From Catenovulum sediminis (GTDB taxonomy: Bacteria > Pseudomonadota > Gammaproteobacteria > Enterobacterales > Alteromonadaceae), in NCBI RefSeq assembly GCF_040270295.1, contig NZ_JBELOE010000284.1: a stretch of DNA of 64,000 bases. One strand, 5' to 3'. Below the pieces are notes generated by a model. That model was not told the DNA's origin, did not search any database, and saw nothing but the letters and a program-made list of their open reading frames with translations. The position numbers and the translations under genes are program-made. Position 1 is the first letter of the stretch. Each line of letters starts with the position of its first letter. Shown here piece by piece: positions 1-8,743 of this stretch.

Positions 1-1128
1 CAACCGGCAATTAGGGCGCAAGCGATGCAAGACTTAGGTATAGAACTTGTATTCGAAGCCCGAGGGAGTGCAGCCGGCTTGCAAAAAGCGTCGATGCAAC
101 CAACCAGTTTTGATGTATATGAGCAATGGTCGGATAGCCTAAATATTTTATGGACTGCAGGGGCAATTCAAGGAATTGATAGAACTCGATTGCGTTATTG
201 GGATGAAATAAATGCATTGGCGAAAACCGGAAGGTTGACACCAACTGCAAAATTGGGTGCTGGGGATGCACCGTATAAATTGTTATATGTACAAAAAAAC
301 GGGCAGCTTTCCGCTAATGAAACAGAGCAAGTGAGCTTTTTACCTTATGTACATAATGTAGATTCATTTGGCTATAACACGGCGGTTATTCCTAAAGGCA
401 TTCCTTATCAAACGGAAAGTTGGGGCTGGTTATTAGATCCAGCGTATTCCTCCAAGGTCGGTATCGTTAACACACCGACCATCGGTTTATTTGATATGGC
501 GCTGGCCGCCCAGGCTAGAGGACTGATTGAGTTTGCTGATATTGGCAGTATGACGCATCAGGAGTTGGACAAACTGTTTGACATATTAATGCCGTTAAAA
601 TTACGCGGCCATTTTAATGGTTTTTGGAATTCAGTTCCTGAATCTGTTGAATTTATGGCAAACGGCCGCGTTGTTATTGAAAGTATGTTTTCACCTGCAG
701 TGACGGCTTTAAATAGCCGTAATGTGCCCGTTGTTTTTGCTGCACCCAAAGAGGGTTATCGGGGGTGGCACGGTGTGATGTGTTTATCTGCGGCAGTAAA
801 TGGAAAAGTAAAAGATGCTGCTTATGAATATATGAACTGGTGGTTATCAGGTTGGCCTGGCGCGTTTATTGCCCGTCAAGGTTACTATATTTCTAATCCG
901 CAAAGGTCTAAAGCGCTATTAGATCAAATAGAATGGGATTATTGGTATATGGGTAAACCGGCTGCACGTGATTTAAAAGGGCCTGATGGCAAGATTAGCG
1001 TTAAAAAAGGAGACGTCAGAACAGGTGGTAGTTACTTGCAGCGGATGAGTAATATCGCAGTTTGGAACACGGTAATGCCAACTTACGAATACAGCTTGCA
1101 AAAGTGGTATGAGTTTATCAGTGCGTGA
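1..1128 (+). CDS. Periplasmic solute-binding protein, spermidine/putrescine (PotD)-like, 5' truncated by the window
   Basis: The reading frame is open from the first base, so the true start and any signal peptide lie upstream of the window; 375 residues and the stop are visible. The sequence reads as the body of a cluster-D extracellular solute-binding protein (COG0687-like): aromatic-rich ligand-cleft segments such as SWGWLLDPAYSSKVGIVNTP, and a C-terminal region ending with EYSLQKWYEFISA. It should act in the periplasm, binding a small ligand for an ABC transporter or for a sensor. No permease or ATPase is visible downstream; instead the gene overlaps a hybrid histidine kinase by 20 bp, which suggests a sensory role. 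The family call is by sequence feel, not by search; the ligand is unknown. Confidence 0.7.
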   Translation, partial: QPAIRAQAMQDLGIELVFEARGSAAGLQKASMQPTSFDVYEQWSDSLNILWTAGAIQGIDRTRLRYWDEINALAKTGRLTPTAKLGAGDAPYKLLYVQKNGQLSANETEQVSFLPYVHNVDSFGYNTAVIPKGIPYQTESWGWLLDPAYSSKVGIVNTPTIGLFDMALAAQARGLIEFADIGSMTHQELDKLFDILMPLKLRGHFNGFWNSVPESVEFMANGRVVIESMFSPAVTALNSRNVPVVFAAPKEGYRGWHGVMCLSAAVNGKVKDAAYEYMNWWLSGWPGAFIARQGYYISNPQRSKALLDQIEWDYWYMGKPAARDLKGPDGKISVKKGDVRTGGSYLQRMSNIAVWNTVMPTYEYSLQKWYEFISA

Positions 1129-3820
1129 GGCAGCTTTGAATGCGATAAAGAAACACATTAAATCATTATCATTTCAAATCATCAGCGCTACCTTGGTACT
1201 GGTGATGTTACTTATTTTAGTGGTTTCATTGTTATTTGAAGTGCAAAAGTCCTACTCTAATAACCTCGTTAAAACGCAGGAAACCTTATCCGAAATTTCT
1301 TTAGTTCGTCAAGTAGAGCGAGACCTGGTGGATTTACAAAGGAATGTACTGATATACAAAGATACAGCCAGTGAATCCGCGATAAAAAGGTTTCACGAGC
1401 TACAAAAAGATATTCAACAAAATTTAACACAATTGAGCAAGCAGAAACAGACCCCTGCATTTTTAGATTATGTCGCTAGAATGCAAGCCCATTTAACAGA
1501 CTATAACACTAATTTTATTACGGTTATTGACAACCGTACTCGTCGTCAAGAATTGGTGCATCAATCTTTAACGCCTGGCTTTAAAGCAATAACGCAAAGT
1601 TTATTCGAATTATTACAGCAATATCCAGAGTACTCTAAGAATTGGTATTTAATTGATGAAGCGATAAAAGGTGTTAAAGATGGACAGTTAGCTGCATTAA
1701 ATTATTTTGTCTCGCCGGATTATTTGCATTTGACTACGCTAAAGAGCTCATTTAAGACTGTTTTTAAGACCTTGGCTTCTTTTGAAGAACCCGAAAAAGT
1801 CGATGAAATTCATCGCCAATTGCTCGCTATTCAAAAAAACTTTTTAACGGTGACACATATTACCCGTGGCTACATTTTTTTAGTGAATGTTGTGATGGCC
1901 GGCACAGCTAACGAGTTTCTGTATTTATCTCAGCAATTATCGCAGTTGGAGAAGTTGCAATTTACAGCCACAGCTAATCAAGTTCAAGAGACTTTAGCAC
2001 AGCAGAAGAAGAGAGCGATTATTATCTCGTTTATCGCTATTGGCATTGCTATATTGATTGCAATATTTTTTGTTATGCGAGTGTCTCGGCCTATTATTGA
2101 AATTACGCAGATATTCTCTGCTCTAAGCCAAGATAAAACAATTGGTGAGATAACGCATAAACATCGACAGGACGAAGTTGGATTATTAGCCAGAGCAGCT
2201 GATGCTTTTCAAGCTAAAATTAGACAAACCAAAGAGCTATTATTACAGTCACAAAGTTTAAATCTTGCACTATCTGAATCTAAACGTGAAGCAGAGGAAG
2301 CAACTATTGCTAAAAGCCGCTTTTTAGCAAATATGAGTCATGAAATTCGCACGCCGATTAACGGTATTTTAGGATTAGTGAAGTTAACTTTAGAGACTAA
2401 TTTAACGACCAAACAAAAGGAATACTTAGAAAATGCCCAATACTCCAGTAAGTTGCTGTTGAACATTATCAGCGATATTTTGGATTTTTCTAAAATTGAA
2501 GCCGGCAAGTTGGGGATTGAGCATTCAAAGTTTTCATTTGAGGAGTTTTTGCAAGGTGTTATCGTTAATGTTCAATCTCAACCATACGAAACAGATATAA
2601 AAGTGGTATTAGATGTTGCCCCTGATATCCCCCAGAATATGATCGGCGATAGTTTAAGATTGACGCAAATCGTTACCAACCTAGTTAATAATTCGCTTAA
2701 GTTTACAGAAAAAGGGGAGGTGAAAATATCATTTTATGGTGAACATTTAGAAAGCGGTAACTACCGGCTTTATGGTTCGGTAAAGGACACCGGAATCGGC
2801 ATACCACGCAATAAATTAGACACTATATTCAGTTCTTTTACCCAAGTTGACAACTCGACCAGTCGTCAATATGGCGGCACCGGTTTGGGCTTGCCTATTG
2901 TTAGAGAGTTATGTGCTTTAATGGGCGGGCGTGTTGCTGTCGAGTCCGAATTAGAGCAGGGCAGTTGTTTTCGTTTTGATATTATGTTGGAAGTGGTCAT
3001 CGGTGAAAAGACTGTCTTACAGGAAGTGGCGACAGACCAATCGTCTGTTTTTACTGTGCTTAGCGCAGGTGGAGCAAGTTGTGTAAAATATTTAGCGGCT
3101 TTAGGGTATAAGTTTACAGAGGTTGATTTTGATGCAGAAAGTCGTTTATCTGACGACAAATTACCCGCTATAATTGAATTGCCAGTTTTGACTCTGTCTC
3201 AATCTGATTTAGAAAGAGTCGTACACGATAAAAATGGCTGCTTAGTTATTTCACCAGAGAAATATCGACTTGCATTAGAAGCAATATTTGGACTCGATAA
3301 TCCTTTGTTGTTGTTTCACCCTTATAGCCCTAAACAATGGTTGAATGCGATTGAGCAGTTATTTGTTAATCAGGTCGAGCACACCGCGCAGATTACGCCG
3401 GAGGCAGACAAGGAGAGTAATTTGAATTTTGATGACTGTAGTGTTCTGATTGTAGAAGATAACGAGATAAATCAACTGGTTGCAGCTGCTATGCTAGAGC
3501 GTTATGGAGTATCTGTTGAGGTTGCAGAAAATGGTAAAGTAGCGGTCGATAAACTGTTACAAGATCCGAATAAAATTACTTTTGATCTTATTTTAATGGA
3601 TGTACAAATGCCGGTGATGGATGGCTATGAAGCGACTCGTGTTTTACGCCAAAAGGGATTAACAAGCTTGCCCATAATTGGCTTGTCAGCTAATGCGCTG
3701 CAAAGTGATTATGACGCCGCAAAACAAGCTGGTATGAATGAATATTTAACGAAACCAATAGACGAACAAAAATTAGAACAGACGTTATGTCACTTTTTGG
3801 CACATAAAATGTGTCAGTAG
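1109..3820 (+). CDS. Hybrid sensor histidine kinase/response regulator
   Basis: A 903-residue inner-membrane hybrid kinase. It has a first membrane segment at about 22-44, a helical periplasmic domain of about 260 residues, a second membrane segment at about 303-323 and HAMP at about 325-378. HisKA follows with phospho-acceptor H411 in NMSHEIRTPINGI, then HATPase_c with N box near 525, DTGIGIP near 560 and GGTGLGL near 590. A C-terminal receiver domain carries D831 in LILMDVQMP. No HPt domain is present, so phosphotransfer must finish on a separate protein. The start overlaps the binding-protein gene by 20 bp; no good Shine-Dalgarno is seen before ATG 1109 and GTG 1121 is an alternative. The overlap implies translational coupling and perhaps that the binding protein presents the ligand to this kinase, as TorT/TorS and LuxP/LuxQ do; that part is inference. 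Confidence 0.88.
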   Translation: MSLSVREAALNAIKKHIKSLSFQIISATLVLVMLLILVVSLLFEVQKSYSNNLVKTQETLSEISLVRQVERDLVDLQRNVLIYKDTASESAIKRFHELQKDIQQNLTQLSKQKQTPAFLDYVARMQAHLTDYNTNFITVIDNRTRRQELVHQSLTPGFKAITQSLFELLQQYPEYSKNWYLIDEAIKGVKDGQLAALNYFVSPDYLHLTTLKSSFKTVFKTLASFEEPEKVDEIHRQLLAIQKNFLTVTHITRGYIFLVNVVMAGTANEFLYLSQQLSQLEKLQFTATANQVQETLAQQKKRAIIISFIAIGIAILIAIFFVMRVSRPIIEITQIFSALSQDKTIGEITHKHRQDEVGLLARAADAFQAKIRQTKELLLQSQSLNLALSESKREAEEATIAKSRFLANMSHEIRTPINGILGLVKLTLETNLTTKQKEYLENAQYSSKLLLNIISDILDFSKIEAGKLGIEHSKFSFEEFLQGVIVNVQSQPYETDIKVVLDVAPDIPQNMIGDSLRLTQIVTNLVNNSLKFTEKGEVKISFYGEHLESGNYRLYGSVKDTGIGIPRNKLDTIFSSFTQVDNSTSRQYGGTGLGLPIVRELCALMGGRVAVESELEQGSCFRFDIMLEVVIGEKTVLQEVATDQSSVFTVLSAGGASCVKYLAALGYKFTEVDFDAESRLSDDKLPAIIELPVLTLSQSDLERVVHDKNGCLVISPEKYRLALEAIFGLDNPLLLFHPYSPKQWLNAIEQLFVNQVEHTAQITPEADKESNLNFDDCSVLIVEDNEINQLVAAAMLERYGVSVEVAENGKVAVDKLLQDPNKITFDLILMDVQMPVMDGYEATRVLRQKGLTSLPIIGLSANALQSDYDAAKQAGMNEYLTKPIDEQKLEQTLCHFLAHKMCQ

Positions 3821-3871
3821 AGAGCACTTTATATATTGAATTGTGTTTTCACTTGTACTCATTAAACGGGT

Positions 3872-3892
3872 CTTAAAATTACCAATTTTAAG
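3872..3892 (+). terminator. AT-rich hairpin after the histidine kinase gene
   Basis: A 9-bp perfect inverted repeat (CTTAAAATT, 3-nt loop, AATTTTAAG) lies 51 bp after the kinase stop. It is AT-rich and followed only by a weak T-containing stretch, so termination is possible but not assured. The rest of the 3821-4034 gap shows no gene. Confidence 0.35.
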
Positions 3893-4034
3893 GTATTTCT
3901 AAATGGCCTTCTTATTTTTACTATATTTCAATGAGTTAACTGCTAATGGAGACGGTATTTCCGACCTTTATAGAGGCTATAGTTGACCTTCAAACAGTCG
4001 GGAATGGTTTTTGCTGTAATTTAACTTTATTCAT

Positions 4035-5429
4035 ATGAGTTGGTTAGATAACAGCATGCATAACGAACTGGATACTGAGTTAAACGTGTTGACTCGCAGC
4101 GCGTTTTTTAAGCAATTAAAAACACATTATCGAGCAACTAAGCATACGCAACAGCAAAGTTTGTTTATTGCAATGGAGTATGAATGTATAAGCCAATTAC
4201 GAAGCGTACTCAATGTAGATAACGTGACCTATTTATTAAAAAGATCGGTGCAGATTTTTCAAGATAACTTACCAGATAACGCGGTAGTCGGGCGTAGCCT
4301 AAAAGAAATTAATGCCTTTTTACCCGACTTTGACGAGTCCCAGTTAGACCAGCTCATTGAGTGTTTGCAGTCTGCTTTTAATGTTCCGATCGTTTTACCC
4401 AATGGACAGATATTAGAAGTTAAACCAAAACTAATATCAGCCATGTTTCCCGGGGTGTTTGATCGTACGGATAATGCGGATCGAATTATTAATCAAATGG
4501 CTATGTTTTTAGGTTATTGCGATCAAACTAATAGTACTTCACAGCATTTTCACTTGGATAAATCTACCCTAAATTATTTAAATCACAGAGTCGCTATTGA
4601 TCGTCTTATATTGGGGGCGCAAGCAAATGATGAGTTCAAGGTCGTTTATCAACCGAAAGTCAATATTTCAAATGGTGTAATCATTGGGGCTGAAGCACTT
4701 ATTCGATGGGAATCTCCTGAACTTGGATGGGTATCGCCGCTGCAATTCATTGAACGGGCTGAGTTTACCGGCATGATTCAACCCATGTCGCTATTCGTCT
4801 TGCATCAATCCATTCAGGCATTAGACCATTGTCGGGAAATCGATGATAAATTTATTGTTAGCATCAATCTAAGTGCAAGCTGTATTGAGTCAAACTACTT
4901 TGTTGACGAACTTGAATACTATATCTTAAACAGTGGGCATCCAGCTGCCTGCTTTGAATTTGAAGTGACTGAAAGCGTCGCCATTAAAAATTATCAAGTT
5001 GCTCATCATGCATTACAGCGCTTAAGAGATTTGGGCTGCAGGATTGCTTTAGATGACTTTGGTACTGGCCATTCTTCGTTAGCCTGGTTATCTAAAATGC
5101 CATTAGATACGCTTAAAATAGATCGTCGTTTTATCGTCAATATGCTGCATTCTGTAGCCGATATTCAAGTGGTTAAAACAATCGTTGCTTTGGGGCATGC
5201 ATGTGGTTTAGATGTTATAGCAGAGGGCATTGAGGAAAAACAGCAGGCAGATCTTGCCTATCTGGAACTGAATTGTTTATATGCGCAAGGCTACCTTTTT
5301 GGTAAGCCTATGGCACTGTCTGACTTGTTGGTTAAACTGTCAGACGCGCCAGTGCAGAGTCGAAGCAATCAAAAAGTGAAAATAAGCTCCACCTTGTGTG
5401 ATGTACTGCATTGCTTAAGATTATCCTAA
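4035..5429 (+). CDS. EAL-domain protein with degenerate GGDEF, probable c-di-GMP phosphodiesterase
   Basis: 464 residues with no membrane segment, so cytoplasmic. The C-terminal EAL domain (about 185-440) keeps E220-A-L in AEALIRW, the FEVTES segment, the D340-D341 pair in DDFGTGHSSL, LKIDRRF and AEGIEE, so phosphodiesterase activity is plausible. The N-terminal 180 residues begin LTRSAFFKQL like a GGDEF domain, but the signature position reads RSLKEI rather than GGDEF, so it cannot be a cyclase. It stands 214 bp downstream of the hybrid kinase on the same strand, either independently transcribed or at the end of that unit. ATG 4035 has no clear ribosome-binding site; ATG 4056 is an in-frame alternative. 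Confidence 0.85.
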   Translation: MSWLDNSMHNELDTELNVLTRSAFFKQLKTHYRATKHTQQQSLFIAMEYECISQLRSVLNVDNVTYLLKRSVQIFQDNLPDNAVVGRSLKEINAFLPDFDESQLDQLIECLQSAFNVPIVLPNGQILEVKPKLISAMFPGVFDRTDNADRIINQMAMFLGYCDQTNSTSQHFHLDKSTLNYLNHRVAIDRLILGAQANDEFKVVYQPKVNISNGVIIGAEALIRWESPELGWVSPLQFIERAEFTGMIQPMSLFVLHQSIQALDHCREIDDKFIVSINLSASCIESNYFVDELEYYILNSGHPAACFEFEVTESVAIKNYQVAHHALQRLRDLGCRIALDDFGTGHSSLAWLSKMPLDTLKIDRRFIVNMLHSVADIQVVKTIVALGHACGLDVIAEGIEEKQQADLAYLELNCLYAQGYLFGKPMALSDLLVKLSDAPVQSRSNQKVKISSTLCDVLHCLRLS

Positions 5430-5433
5430 AGGG

Positions 5434-6378
5434 CTAATTCTGGGCAAAATATTGGCTGCTAAAATTAACACGTTTTTGTGCATCTCTAATTTCAGATTGT
5501 TTTTCAATGATTTTGAGCCTGGGCTTTAAACCACAGCCGTTGGCAATTTGGATCGAGAGGCCAGGGCGCGCATTCAGTTCTAACAATAGCGGCCCTAATT
5601 CTACATCTAAAACCAGATCAGCGCCCAAATAGCCTAAATTTGTTTTTTCATAGCATTTTGCCGCTAATAACAATAATGATTTCCAGTCTGGCACTTTTAA
5701 GTCTGAAAGTGTTTGTCCGGTATCTGGGTGATGAAAGACCGGTTTGCCAAACTGTACCGCTCTAAGAGCTTGTCCCGTTGCTATATCCAACCCTACTCCA
5801 ACAGCTCCTTGGTGCAGGTTTGCTTTACCATCTGAAGCTTTAGTTGAAAGTCGCATCATAGCCATTACTGGATACCCTTTAAAGATGATCACTCGGATAT
5901 CTGGCACACCTTCATAGCTATAAGCGCTGTATTGTTGGTCAAAGTTAATGATGCGTTCAATGATTGCCACATCTGGTTTACCACCCAGGCTATAAAGGCC
6001 AGCTAGAATATTGGAACAATGGTGCTGTAATGCCGTTAGATCTAATTGCATACCGCTGGGTTTGATAAACTGCGTTTGATGATTATGCTGGACGATTAAA
6101 ATGCCTTTACCACCGCTGCCTTTAGCTGGCTTGATAACAAAGCCACCCGTATCGGGTAAATATTGAGACAGCTTTACGACATCTGATTGCTGGGTGACCG
6201 TGGCCAACAGTTCGGGCACATGAATGTCAGAGTTCATTAAAATTCGCTTAGTCTGTAATTTATCATCAACCAATGGAAAATGAATACGTTGATTGTAACG
6301 CGAGATGTAGCGAATATTGCGCTCATTCATCCCCAGAATACCCTGGCGGGACAGTGCAAAGGGGTTAGCGAATATCAT
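5434..6378 (-). CDS. Alpha-L-glutamate ligase-like ATP-grasp protein (RimK-related)
   Basis: 314 residues. The ATP-grasp nucleotide loop is FVIKPAKGSGGKGILIV (about 80-96), and the Mg-binding element near the C terminus reads LLELNARPGLSIQIAN. The family (RimK-related E-ligase) is expected to join amino acids, usually glutamate, to an acceptor through an acyl-phosphate; the acceptor here is unknown. The start overlaps the end of the upstream 7TM gene by 14 bp, so they are translationally coupled. The three genes (retropepsin-like lipoprotein, inactive transglutaminase-7TM protein, ligase) form a recurring proteobacterial unit. The 3' end converges with the EAL gene only 4 bp away. Confidence 0.85.
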   Translation of the reverse strand: MIFANPFALSRQGILGMNERNIRYISRYNQRIHFPLVDDKLQTKRILMNSDIHVPELLATVTQQSDVVKLSQYLPDTGGFVIKPAKGSGGKGILIVQHNHQTQFIKPSGMQLDLTALQHHCSNILAGLYSLGGKPDVAIIERIINFDQQYSAYSYEGVPDIRVIIFKGYPVMAMMRLSTKASDGKANLHQGAVGVGLDIATGQALRAVQFGKPVFHHPDTGQTLSDLKVPDWKSLLLLAAKCYEKTNLGYLGADLVLDVELGPLLLELNARPGLSIQIANGCGLKPRLKIIEKQSEIRDAQKRVNFSSQYFAQN

Positions 6379-7891
6379 CTTTCACCATGCTTTTAAAGCG
6401 AATTAACTCAGACAGTCGATAACCCGTATAGTTACCCAAAGCCAAAATAAAAGACAACATGATGAGTTGAATACCTAAGAAATTAAACGTCAGATGGCGT
6501 ATCAGATCATTGGTCATAAATAGATATGCGAGAATTGCAGTCAGTAAACTCCCACCGCCTTGTACCATTACTTCTTTCGCGCCTTCTTCTTCCCAAAGGA
6601 TCGACATACGTTCTATCGTCCAAGATAAAATAATCATAGGGAAAAATGTAATTTTTAAACCTTCACTCAGTCCGATTTGATAACTGAATAACGTAAATAT
6701 TGAAATGATGGCAATCACGCTAATGATCACCGCTGAAATACGCGCAACTAATAACAGGTTTAAATGTGACAAATAGCTGCGCAGAATTAAGCCGGTAAAG
6801 ACGATCAACAAAAAGCCAACTAACCCGGTTAGCAGCGATGTTTGGATAAAAGCCAATGCAATTAAAACTGGCATAAAGGTACCGGATGTTCGCAGTCCAA
6901 TAATAATACGTAAGAAACATACAACTAAGGCGCCGACTGGCAGTAATAATATTGTTTTAAATAACGCCTGTTCTTCAAGAGGCAGACTATGAATTGAAAA
7001 GCTGATTAAATCGTGATCAGAATTTTGTTGAGCTTGTACCGCTGAGTGAATTGACTCTTGATGGCGAATAATTGAAAAAGTAACAAATGAGTTGACACCA
7101 CCGCTGACCTCTAAGATTGGCATTGAATTTTGTGACCACAAAATATGTTGCTCGGGGACGCCCCGCTGACCAGTGAGTGGATTAAAAATGACCGACTTTT
7201 CCGTAGACGACCAAACTTTAACTAAGGGGATTGTATTTTGTCGGCGTCGACCGTCTTCAAGCTGGATAGCCCAAACTACACTGGCTGCAATATTTGCTTG
7301 ATTGAGTAGGCGTACAGCGAGTTTAGCATTGTTGCTTTCTGCCGATTTTAACAAGGATAAATTTTGGTTATTATGGGTCGTCTTTTCACTGAGTTGAGTA
7401 AAAAGCTGCTGGGTAAAGCTGATAGGATCAGCAGATTGACGTCTTACCTGCTGTAGTATTTGTTGAGCTGCTGTTTTATAAGGCTCTTCCCAAGTAACTA
7501 TTTTAATAGGCGGCGGTGGGGCAAGTGGTTCTCCTTGATTTTCATCGACTAGAAAATCAGCTCGGTAAAATAAAGTTTGCGCGCCTTTGGCTTGCCTGAT
7601 AGTCCATTCAATCATGCCTTCGTCTTCTAAATAGGTCACGCCAAAACCTGGTGATGCACTGGATTCAGATAAACGAGTGTAATTTTTTTGGCTGTCAGGA
7701 CGATTTAATCTCACTTTTACGGGCTCGCCCATTGCATCAAATTCAACTCTAGCTTCTATCGACCAGGTCGTTAAAGTCTCACCGGGCAACCAAGGAACTT
7801 GATATTCGATATGCCGATAGATTGACAATATCAGTCCGGTGACAAATAACATGCCAATTAAGCTGTAAAAAGGCCATCTTGAATATTTCAT
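6365..7891 (-). CDS. Inactive-transglutaminase family protein with 7TM domain (UUP1-type)
   Basis: 508 residues. One N-terminal membrane segment (about 9-27) is followed by a periplasmic transglutaminase-like fold, with a region reading NTIPLVKVWS and FNPLTGQRG but no recognisable Cys-His-Asp active site. A block of about seven hydrophobic helices runs from residue 310 to the C terminus. This matches the Transglut_i_TM / 7TM_transglut architecture, whose members always sit between a retropepsin-like lipoprotein and an ATP-grasp ligase. It is 6 bp downstream of the lipoprotein gene. The role is not established; a membrane platform that links periplasmic peptide processing to the cytoplasmic ligase is my inference. 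Confidence 0.83.
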   Translation of the reverse strand: MKYSRWPFYSLIGMLFVTGLILSIYRHIEYQVPWLPGETLTTWSIEARVEFDAMGEPVKVRLNRPDSQKNYTRLSESSASPGFGVTYLEDEGMIEWTIRQAKGAQTLFYRADFLVDENQGEPLAPPPPIKIVTWEEPYKTAAQQILQQVRRQSADPISFTQQLFTQLSEKTTHNNQNLSLLKSAESNNAKLAVRLLNQANIAASVVWAIQLEDGRRRQNTIPLVKVWSSTEKSVIFNPLTGQRGVPEQHILWSQNSMPILEVSGGVNSFVTFSIIRHQESIHSAVQAQQNSDHDLISFSIHSLPLEEQALFKTILLLPVGALVVCFLRIIIGLRTSGTFMPVLIALAFIQTSLLTGLVGFLLIVFTGLILRSYLSHLNLLLVARISAVIISVIAIISIFTLFSYQIGLSEGLKITFFPMIILSWTIERMSILWEEEGAKEVMVQGGGSLLTAILAYLFMTNDLIRHLTFNFLGIQLIMLSFILALGNYTGYRLSELIRFKSMVKDDIR

Positions 7892-7897
7892 TTTGAG

Positions 7898-8638
7898 TTA
7901 GCCTTCTTTATCTTCGGTATATTTAGCATGTAGGAATTGTTTACCTACATCGATTAAAGTGATGTCTTGTAAAAACTCTCGGCCTAACAGAATTGGGAAA
8001 TCCATTTCACTGCGATCAGCCAAAGTGAATTCAGCCTCTTGTTGTAGTTTTTCTCCTAGGAATAGACTTAAATTGACAACAATGCGTCGTTCTATTTTAT
8101 CAAAAGAAGCTTGTCGAATACGTGCTGTGCGAACTATTCTGGCTTCCATCGGCACGGACAGTGCAGAATCAAAGTGCACCATATCAAATCGTGCCCAAGC
8201 TTCTCCATCTCGTTCAAATCGCTCTATGTTCGTGGCACTGATCGAAGACGTCGTGGCACCAGAATCGATACGGGCTTTAAGGTGTTTTTTTATAGCTGGC
8301 AAGTAAACCCACTCAACTTCCCCTAGTATTGCTTTACCATTAGTTTCACTGGCACTACTATGACATTGAACTTGTTCTGGCTCACTTTTGGGCTGCTCTG
8401 CAATTTGTTTTGTCAGGTTTGTGAGCTGTTGTTTTAGTTGTGCATTTTGTTTAAGTAGTTTGTCGTTTTGTGTCAGTTGTCGCTCGGTATTGTTTTTTAT
8501 CATCTGCACAAGTTCAGCAGTGTTGATTTGATTTTTATTGTTCGCTGACAGTGGTTGTGAGTCTTGCAGTAGGGCACATCCGGAGAACAGCGTCACGCTA
8601 CCACATACTAAAATGCTGCGAATATTTAAGAAGTCCAT
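7898..8638 (-). CDS. Retropepsin-like aspartic protease lipoprotein (RimB-like, often named 'ATP-dependent zinc protease')
   Basis: 246 residues. The N terminus carries a lipoprotein signal with lipobox LFSGC (Cys21), then a coiled-coil-like, Gln/Asn/Lys-rich stretch at about 40-82. The folded domain begins around 103 with ILGEVEWVYLP. The single retropepsin triad is D125-S-G in RIDSGATTSSIS, and the domain closes with ILLGREFLQD, typical of a half-pepsin that dimerises. No zinc-binding motif is visible, so the traditional zinc-protease name looks wrong. It is the first gene of the three-gene minus-strand unit, and the lipid anchor places it in the periplasm near its transglutaminase-like partner. 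Confidence 0.83.
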   Translation of the reverse strand: MDFLNIRSILVCGSVTLFSGCALLQDSQPLSANNKNQINTAELVQMIKNNTERQLTQNDKLLKQNAQLKQQLTNLTKQIAEQPKSEPEQVQCHSSASETNGKAILGEVEWVYLPAIKKHLKARIDSGATTSSISATNIERFERDGEAWARFDMVHFDSALSVPMEARIVRTARIRQASFDKIERRIVVNLSLFLGEKLQQEAEFTLADRSEMDFPILLGREFLQDITLIDVGKQFLHAKYTEDKEG

Positions 8639-8704
8639 TAATTATTAATCAATTAGCCTATTTGCCTCATATATTCGCACCAACTTAAACGAGCTGCAAG
8701 TAGC

Positions 8705-8731
8705 GTGAAGGAATGCCTTGCATTCCTTCAC
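8705..8731 (-). terminator. Perfect 11-bp hairpin between the acyltransferase and retropepsin genes
   Basis: GTGAAGGAATG and its exact complement are separated by a 5-nt loop, 13 bp downstream of the acyltransferase stop on the minus strand. There is no U-tract, so it may act as an mRNA-stabilising or weak terminator hairpin rather than a full terminator. Confidence 0.5.
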
Positions 8732-8743
8732 AATTATCTATAT

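Noticed and set aside
7898..8638. Naming the lipoprotein an ATP-dependent zinc protease
   Set aside because: No HExxH or ATPase motif; the only catalytic signature is the retropepsin DSG, so the old name was not used.
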